Shown: in pieces, positions 59,953 to 64,000 of the stretch
Numbering within the stretch: position 1 is the stretch's first letter
How the letters are laid out: every line of letters begins with the position of its first letter
Assembly (NCBI RefSeq): GCF_032911445.1
Contig: NZ_JAWJEJ010000001.1
Coordinates: forward strand, 62,001 to 126,000
Source of the DNA: Sphingomonas sp. HF-S4
GTDB lineage: Bacteria > Pseudomonadota > Alphaproteobacteria > Sphingomonadales > Sphingomonadaceae
Length of the DNA stretch: 64,000 bases
Direction: 5' to 3'
Made by a program: the position numbers and the translations under genes
The notes under the pieces: generated by a model
The model's input: only the letters and a program-made list of their open reading frames with translations
Databases searched by the model: none
Told to the model about the DNA's origin: nothing

Positions 59953-61929
59953 TCAAGCGTCGATGACTTCCTCGTCGAGCCGCGCGGCATTTTCCTGGAT
60001 GAAGGCGAAGCGGTGCGCGGGATTGGTGCCCATCAGCCGATCGACCAGATCCTTGACGCCCGCGCGCTCCTCATATTCCTGCGGCAGCGTGACGCGCAGC
60101 AGCCCCCGCGTCTTGGGATCCATCGTGGTTTCCTTGAGCTGGTTGGGGTTCATCTCGCCCAGACCCTTGAAGCGGCTGACCTCGACCTTCTTGCCCTTGA
60201 ACGCCCCATTCTCGATCCCGAGCCGATGCGCATCGTCGCGGGCGTAGAGGCTCTTCGAACCCACCGTCAGGCGATAGAGCGGCGGCTGGGCGAGATAGAG
60301 ATGCCCCTGGCGGACGATGTCTGGCATCTCCTGGAAGAAGAAGGTCATCAGCAACGTGGCGATATGCGCGCCGTCGACGTCGGCGTCGGTCATGATGATC
60401 ACGCGCTCGTAGCGCAGGTTCGAGGCGTCGCAGTCCTTCCGCGTGCCGCAGCCGAGCGCCTGGATCAGATCGGCAATCTCCTGGTTGGCGAGAATCTTGG
60501 CCGAGGTCGCGCTGGCGACGTTGAGGATCTTGCCGCGGATCGGCAGGATCGCCTGAGTCTTGCGGTCGCGCGCCTGCTTGGCCGAACCGCCGGCCGAATC
60601 GCCCTCGACGATGAACATCTCGGTGCCCTCGGGGCTATCGGCGGCGCAATCGGTGAGCTTGCCCGGCAGGCGGAGTTTCCGCGACGAGGTCGCGGTCTTG
60701 CGCTTGACCTCGCGCTCCTGCTTCCGGCGCAGCCGTTCGTCCATGCGATCGAGGACATAGGAGAGCAGCGCCTTGCCGCGGTCCATATGGTCCGAGAGGA
60801 AATGGTCGAAATGGTCGCGCACCGCCTTTTCGACGAGCGCTGTGGCTTCGGGCGAGGTCAGCCGATCCTTGGTCTGCGACTGGAACTGCGGCTCGCGGAT
60901 GAAAACCGAGAGCATCAGCTCGGAGCCGATCATCACGTCGTCAGCAGTGATGTCCTTGGCCTTTTTCTGGCCGATCAGCTCGCCGAACCCGCGGATGCTG
61001 CGGACCAGCGCCTGGCGCAGGCCCTGCTCGTGCGTGCCGCCGTCGGGGGTGGGGATCGTATTGCAATACCAGCTGTACGAGCCGTCACTCCACAGCGGCC
61101 ACGCCACCGCCCATTCGACACGGCCCTGCTCGTCGTGGAAGTCCTGCTGGCCGGTGAAGAACTCGGTGGTGGCGCATTCGCGCCCGCCGATCTGCTCCTT
61201 GAGATGATCGGCGAGGCCCCCGGGGAACTGGAACACTGCCTCGGCAGGGACATCGTCGGAGACCAGCGAGGGATCGCACTTCCAGCGGATCTCGACACCC
61301 GCGAACAGATAGGCCTTGGAGCGCGCGAGCTTGTAGAGCCGCGCGGGCTTGAACTGCATCTCCCCGAAAATCTCGGGATCGGGGGTGAAGGCGATGCTGG
61401 TGCCGCGGCGATTGGGGGTGCCGCCGAGATGCTCGAGCGCGCCGAGCGTCTGGCCCTGGCTGAAGCGCTGGCGGAAGAGCTGCCGGTCGCGTGCGACCTC
61501 GACCACGGTGTCGATCGAGAGCGCGTTGACCACCGAGACGCCGACGCCATGGAGGCCGCCCGAGGTCGCATAGGCCTTTCCGCTGAACTTGCCGCCCGAA
61601 TGGAGCGTCGAGAGGATTACTTCGAGCGCTGACTTGTCGGGGAATTTGGGATGCGGATCGACCGGGATGCCGCGGCCATTATCGACGATCGTCAGACGGT
61701 TGCCGGCTTCGAGCTCGATCTCGATACGCGTGGCGTGGCCGGCGACGGCCTCGTCCATCGCATTGTCGAGCACTTCGGCGGCAAGATGGTGGAGCGCACG
61801 CTCGTCGGTGCCGCCGATATACATGCCTGGGCGACGCCGGACCGGCTCAAGCCCTTCGAGCACTTCGATCGACGAGGCGTCATAGGTGCCGGAGGGAACG
61901 CCCGGCGCAGCAAACAGGTCTTCGGACAT
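59953..61929 (-). CDS. parE: DNA topoisomerase IV subunit B
   Basis: This 658-residue type IIA topoisomerase has the GHKL ATPase (VLDNAMDEAVAGHA; IVDNGRGIPVDPHP; SGGLHGVGVSVVNALS), a transducer domain and a TOPRIM region with EGDSAGGSAKQARDR and DADVDGAHIATLL. It decatenates chromosomes with ParC. This gene is the chromosomal topoisomerase gene and is unrelated to the ParE toxin of the same name near 5.2 kb. The start at ATG 61929 gives MSEDLFAAPGVPSGTYDASS; the upstream frame is unsupported. It is divergent from the outer-membrane gene. Confidence 0.94.
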   Translation of the reverse strand: MSEDLFAAPGVPSGTYDASSIEVLEGLEPVRRRPGMYIGGTDERALHHLAAEVLDNAMDEAVAGHATRIEIELEAGNRLTIVDNGRGIPVDPHPKFPDKSALEVILSTLHSGGKFSGKAYATSGGLHGVGVSVVNALSIDTVVEVARDRQLFRQRFSQGQTLGALEHLGGTPNRRGTSIAFTPDPEIFGEMQFKPARLYKLARSKAYLFAGVEIRWKCDPSLVSDDVPAEAVFQFPGGLADHLKEQIGGRECATTEFFTGQQDFHDEQGRVEWAVAWPLWSDGSYSWYCNTIPTPDGGTHEQGLRQALVRSIRGFGELIGQKKAKDITADDVMIGSELMLSVFIREPQFQSQTKDRLTSPEATALVEKAVRDHFDHFLSDHMDRGKALLSYVLDRMDERLRRKQEREVKRKTATSSRKLRLPGKLTDCAADSPEGTEMFIVEGDSAGGSAKQARDRKTQAILPIRGKILNVASATSAKILANQEIADLIQALGCGTRKDCDASNLRYERVIIMTDADVDGAHIATLLMTFFFQEMPDIVRQGHLYLAQPPLYRLTVGSKSLYARDDAHRLGIENGAFKGKKVEVSRFKGLGEMNPNQLKETTMDPKTRGLLRVTLPQEYEERAGVKDLVDRLMGTNPAHRFAFIQENAARLDEEVIDA

Positions 61930-62101
61930 GATACGAGCTATGGCCTGTGGGGAGGGTAGGGGCAAGGGCGGGCGGGGGCGGCGATCAGACGGCATGCCGA
62001 CCCGGCCGCCGTCGGTAACAAAATGTTGCAATGCGACGAACCGAGGAAAGTACGCGACTCCCGCGAGTTAAAGCCGTCTCGTATCGTAACCGGAGTTCCC
62101 C

Positions 62102-62935
62102 ATGTATCTGCGTACCCTGCTCGGCGCCTCGGCGCTGGCCCTTTCCGTTGCCGCCATGCCCGCGCTTGCGCAGGATGCCGAGTTCAACGGCCCCTATGTC
62201 GGCGGATCGCTCGGCCTCTCGATTCCCGGCAAGCAGGGCGGCGAGCGAATCGAATTCGACCGCGACCTCAACGGCAGCTTCGGCGATACCGTGGTGACTG
62301 CCCCGCCGGCGAATGCTGATGCCTTCGCGCCCGGCTTCTGCAACGGCGCGGCGCTCGCATCGACTCCCAATGGCTGCCGTAAGGACGCCAAGCGTACCCA
62401 ATATGCCGCGCGATTGGGCTGGGACATCCAGTCGGGTAATTTCGTGGTCGGTGCGGTCGGCGAGATCGGCCGCAACAACCTGCGCGACAGCGTCACGGCG
62501 TACAGCTCGACGCCCGCCAGCTACACGATGACGCGCGAGATCGACTGGAACGCCGGGCTTCGCCTGCGTGCGGGCTATGCGGTCGGCGGGCGCACGCTGA
62601 TCTACGGCACCGGCGGCGGCGCCTATGCCAAGATCGACAACAGCTTCTCGACCACTAACACTGCGAACAGCTTCACCGACAACGGCGATTCCGACGCCTG
62701 GGGCTGGGCCGCGGGCGGCGGCATCGAGCAAAAGGTCGGGTCCAACTTCTCGGTCGGGGTCGAGTATCTCTACACCCGCTACAAGGACGACGATTATCTC
62801 GTCCGCGCCGGCGCGGGCACTGCGCCGGCGACCAATCCGTTCCTGCTGGCGGGTGCGGGCGGTACCGATTTCCGCCGCAGCGACACCAGCTTCGATCATC
62901 ATGGGGTGCGCGCGACCGCGGCGTACCGCTTCTGA
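62102..62935 (+). CDS. Outer-membrane beta-barrel protein
   Basis: This 277-residue protein has a signal peptide (LLGASALALSVAAMPALAQ), alternating amphipathic strands and a C-terminal Phe (TAAYRF), as expected for outer-membrane barrels. It resembles Omp25/31-like porin-family proteins of alphaproteobacteria. Conserved strands include YVGGSLGLSIPG, AARLGWDIQSGN and VGVEYLYTRY. ATG 62102 follows CGGAG. A strong terminator lies 25 bases after the stop. The substrate, if any, is unknown. Confidence 0.86.
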   Translation: MYLRTLLGASALALSVAAMPALAQDAEFNGPYVGGSLGLSIPGKQGGERIEFDRDLNGSFGDTVVTAPPANADAFAPGFCNGAALASTPNGCRKDAKRTQYAARLGWDIQSGNFVVGAVGEIGRNNLRDSVTAYSSTPASYTMTREIDWNAGLRLRAGYAVGGRTLIYGTGGGAYAKIDNSFSTTNTANSFTDNGDSDAWGWAAGGGIEQKVGSNFSVGVEYLYTRYKDDDYLVRAGAGTAPATNPFLLAGAGGTDFRRSDTSFDHHGVRATAAYRF

Positions 62936-62959
62936 TCGATCGGGCAGCGTCCCGATGCG

Positions 62960-62988
62960 CGGCCGGCGGAGCGATCCGCCGGCCGTTT
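62960..62988 (+). terminator. Terminator after the outer-membrane gene
   Basis: CGGCCGGCGGA (62960-62970) pairs perfectly with TCCGCCGGCCG (62975-62985) around GCGA, followed by TTT. It is placed right after the barrel gene and before a minus-strand short gene. Confidence 0.75.
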
Positions 62989-63000
62989 GCATGTCCGCGA

Positions 63001-63153
63001 TCAACCGCGCGCTGCGCCCGATCGCGTTCGCCGCGGCGGGCAGGCGCGGAGCACGGCGAGCTCGCGCATCTCGCTCAGGATCGTCCCGATGCTGCGCGCT
63101 TCCGAAGCGCGGGGCGTGCCGAAGTTCGACCATTCGCCGGGCTGTACGTACAT
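63001..63153 (-). CDS. Hypothetical protein, 50 aa
   Basis: This 50-residue protein starts at ATG 63153, with AAGGAG at good spacing. It begins MYVQPGEWSNFGTPRASEAR and has a helical middle (IGTILSEMRELAVLRACPPR) and a basic tail. No membrane segment or family is recognised. It lies between the outer-membrane gene and the divergent serine hydrolase, with about 120 bp of upstream space for a promoter. Confidence 0.6.
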   Translation of the reverse strand: MYVQPGEWSNFGTPRASEARSIGTILSEMRELAVLRACPPRRTRSGAARG

Positions 63154-63273
63154 GGCGGTATCTCCTTGGCCACCTTCTACCAGCGGCGGCTGCTGAAGAA
63201 AAGAACAAAAAGAGAACTGTGCTTGTTCCCTGCATCCGCCGCGATAGGATCGCGGCGCAACCGGGGAGGGACG

Positions 63274-64000
63274 ATGCGGATTTTGTGGACAATGATCGCG
63301 GCAATGCTGGTGGCGGGCGCCGCGCCTGCTGCATCGGCGCAGGAAGACGCGATCGACGCGGCGGTCAAGGCGGCAATGACGCGCACGGGCGTGAAGGGCC
63401 TCGCGTTGGCGGTGATCGAGGATGGCAAGCCCGTCTCGGTGCGCAGCTATGGCGTGCGCAATCCCGCCGATGCACCCCTTGAGACAGACACGGTGATGTA
63501 CGGCGCGTCGCTGACCAAGACCTTGTTCGCGTACACCGTGATGCAGCTGGTCGATGAAGGCCGCATAGACCTCGACAAGCCGATCGCCGCGATGCTGCCC
63601 AAGCCGCTGCCCGACTATGGCAATCTCGACGCCTATGGCAATTGGGGCGATCTTGCCGCCGACCCGCGCTGGCGGACGATCACGCCGCGGATGGTGCTGA
63701 CGCACAGCACCGGCTTCGCCAATTTCGCGTTCGACGAGCCCGACGGCAAGCTGCGCATCCATTTCGATCCGGGCAGCCGCTATGCCTATTCGGGCGAGGG
63801 GATCATCCTGCTCCAGTTCGGTATCGAGAAGGGGCTCGGGCTCGATCTCGGCGCCGAGATGCAGCGCCGGGTGTTCGATCGCTTCGGCATGAAGACCACC
63901 AGCATGAAGTGGCGCGCCGATTTCGCGCGCAACATGGCCGATGGCTGGACGCTCGAAGGCGCCGTCGAGCCGCATGACGAGCGCAGCCGGGTACGCGCAG
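63274..64000 (+). CDS. Class C beta-lactamase-like serine hydrolase (3' end outside window)
   Basis: This partial gene starts at ATG 63274, preceded by GGGGAGGGA, and is open to the window end (242 codons seen). It has a signal peptide (MIAAMLVAGAAPAASAQ), the S-x-x-K motif in GASLTKTLFAYTVM and the Y-x-S/N-like motif in YAYSGEG. These are features of penicillin-binding and class C beta-lactamase-related hydrolases. The KTG-like motif should follow outside the window. The enzyme is exported and its substrate unknown. Confidence 0.85.
   Translation, partial: MRILWTMIAAMLVAGAAPAASAQEDAIDAAVKAAMTRTGVKGLALAVIEDGKPVSVRSYGVRNPADAPLETDTVMYGASLTKTLFAYTVMQLVDEGRIDLDKPIAAMLPKPLPDYGNLDAYGNWGDLAADPRWRTITPRMVLTHSTGFANFAFDEPDGKLRIHFDPGSRYAYSGEGIILLQFGIEKGLGLDLGAEMQRRVFDRFGMKTTSMKWRADFARNMADGWTLEGAVEPHDERSRVRA

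Overview
The window is a GC-rich chromosomal segment from an alphaproteobacterium, most likely a sphingomonad (Sphingomonas-like). I infer this from several features: a cpdR-type receiver gene beside an N-formylglutamate amidohydrolase gene, a separate F0 ATP synthase operon with split b and b' subunits, a GTTC-N7-GTTC SOS box at uvrA, the 'vgr related' HExxH protein and the DUF1287 and TPR/DUF3857 proteins. It also has many GC-rich palindromic intergenic repeats of the kind common in that family. No rRNA operon, CRISPR array, integrase or insertion sequence is visible. One tRNA (Val, GAC) is present. Most of the sequence is ordinary core genome.

Layout. 1-1.6 kb: N-formylglutamate amidohydrolase, cpdR and tRNA-Val. 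1.6-8.1 kb: an accessory stretch. It holds a truncated methyltransferase-like start, small helical proteins, a cold-shock gene, a terminase-small-subunit-like HTH protein and an antitoxin with a frameshifted ParE toxin. It also holds a decayed BrnA-like fragment, an AT-rich HEPN (ApeA-like) gene, a 207-bp second copy of the uvrA 3' end and a nucleotidyltransferase/small-protein pair. 8.1-11 kb: intact uvrA under a LexA box. 11.2-12.8 kb: a TetR/VOC/monooxygenase module. 12.9-16.4 kb: a hybrid histidine kinase divergent from two single-domain receivers. 16.5-18.8 kb: a lipoprotein with a long Pro/Arg/Gly tail, an HExxH protein and DUF1294. 18.8-21.5 kb: a three-gene inositol-lipid module (CDP-alcohol phosphatidyltransferase, inositol-phosphate synthase, nucleotidyltransferase). 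21.7-25.3 kb: a PH-domain protein and Tad-type pseudopilins with a vWA protein. 25.5-29.3 kb: copper chaperone, dnaK and dnaJ.

29.4-34.4 kb: a triple tail-collar protein, an M15 peptidase, heme oxygenase, purB and DUF1287. 34.6-38.2 kb: an EF-hand protein, a diguanylate cyclase, radC and an anchored protein of unknown function. 38.4-41.4 kb: atpI-atpB-atpE-atpF'-atpF and a small membrane protein. 41.5-46 kb: a second hybrid kinase, uvrC and a ccdAB module whose antitoxin is frameshifted. 46-55 kb: a DUF3857/transglutaminase/TPR protein, a deacetylase, a FemAB-like acyltransferase, recO, leuB, a GT2-GtrA fusion and a PMT-type mannosyltransferase. 55.3-64 kb: metZ, apaG, a LysR regulator, GNAT, serine hydrolases, topoisomerase IV parE and an outer-membrane barrel protein. 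The last gene runs off the window.

The most unusual area is 5.0-8.3 kb. Three addiction- or defence-type units lie next to uvrA, and the uvrA 3' end is present twice, which suggests that this site has repeatedly captured foreign DNA. The two clearest toxin-antitoxin modules (parDE-like and ccdAB) each carry a single-base frameshift. These are either real decay events or indel errors in the assembly, and should be checked.
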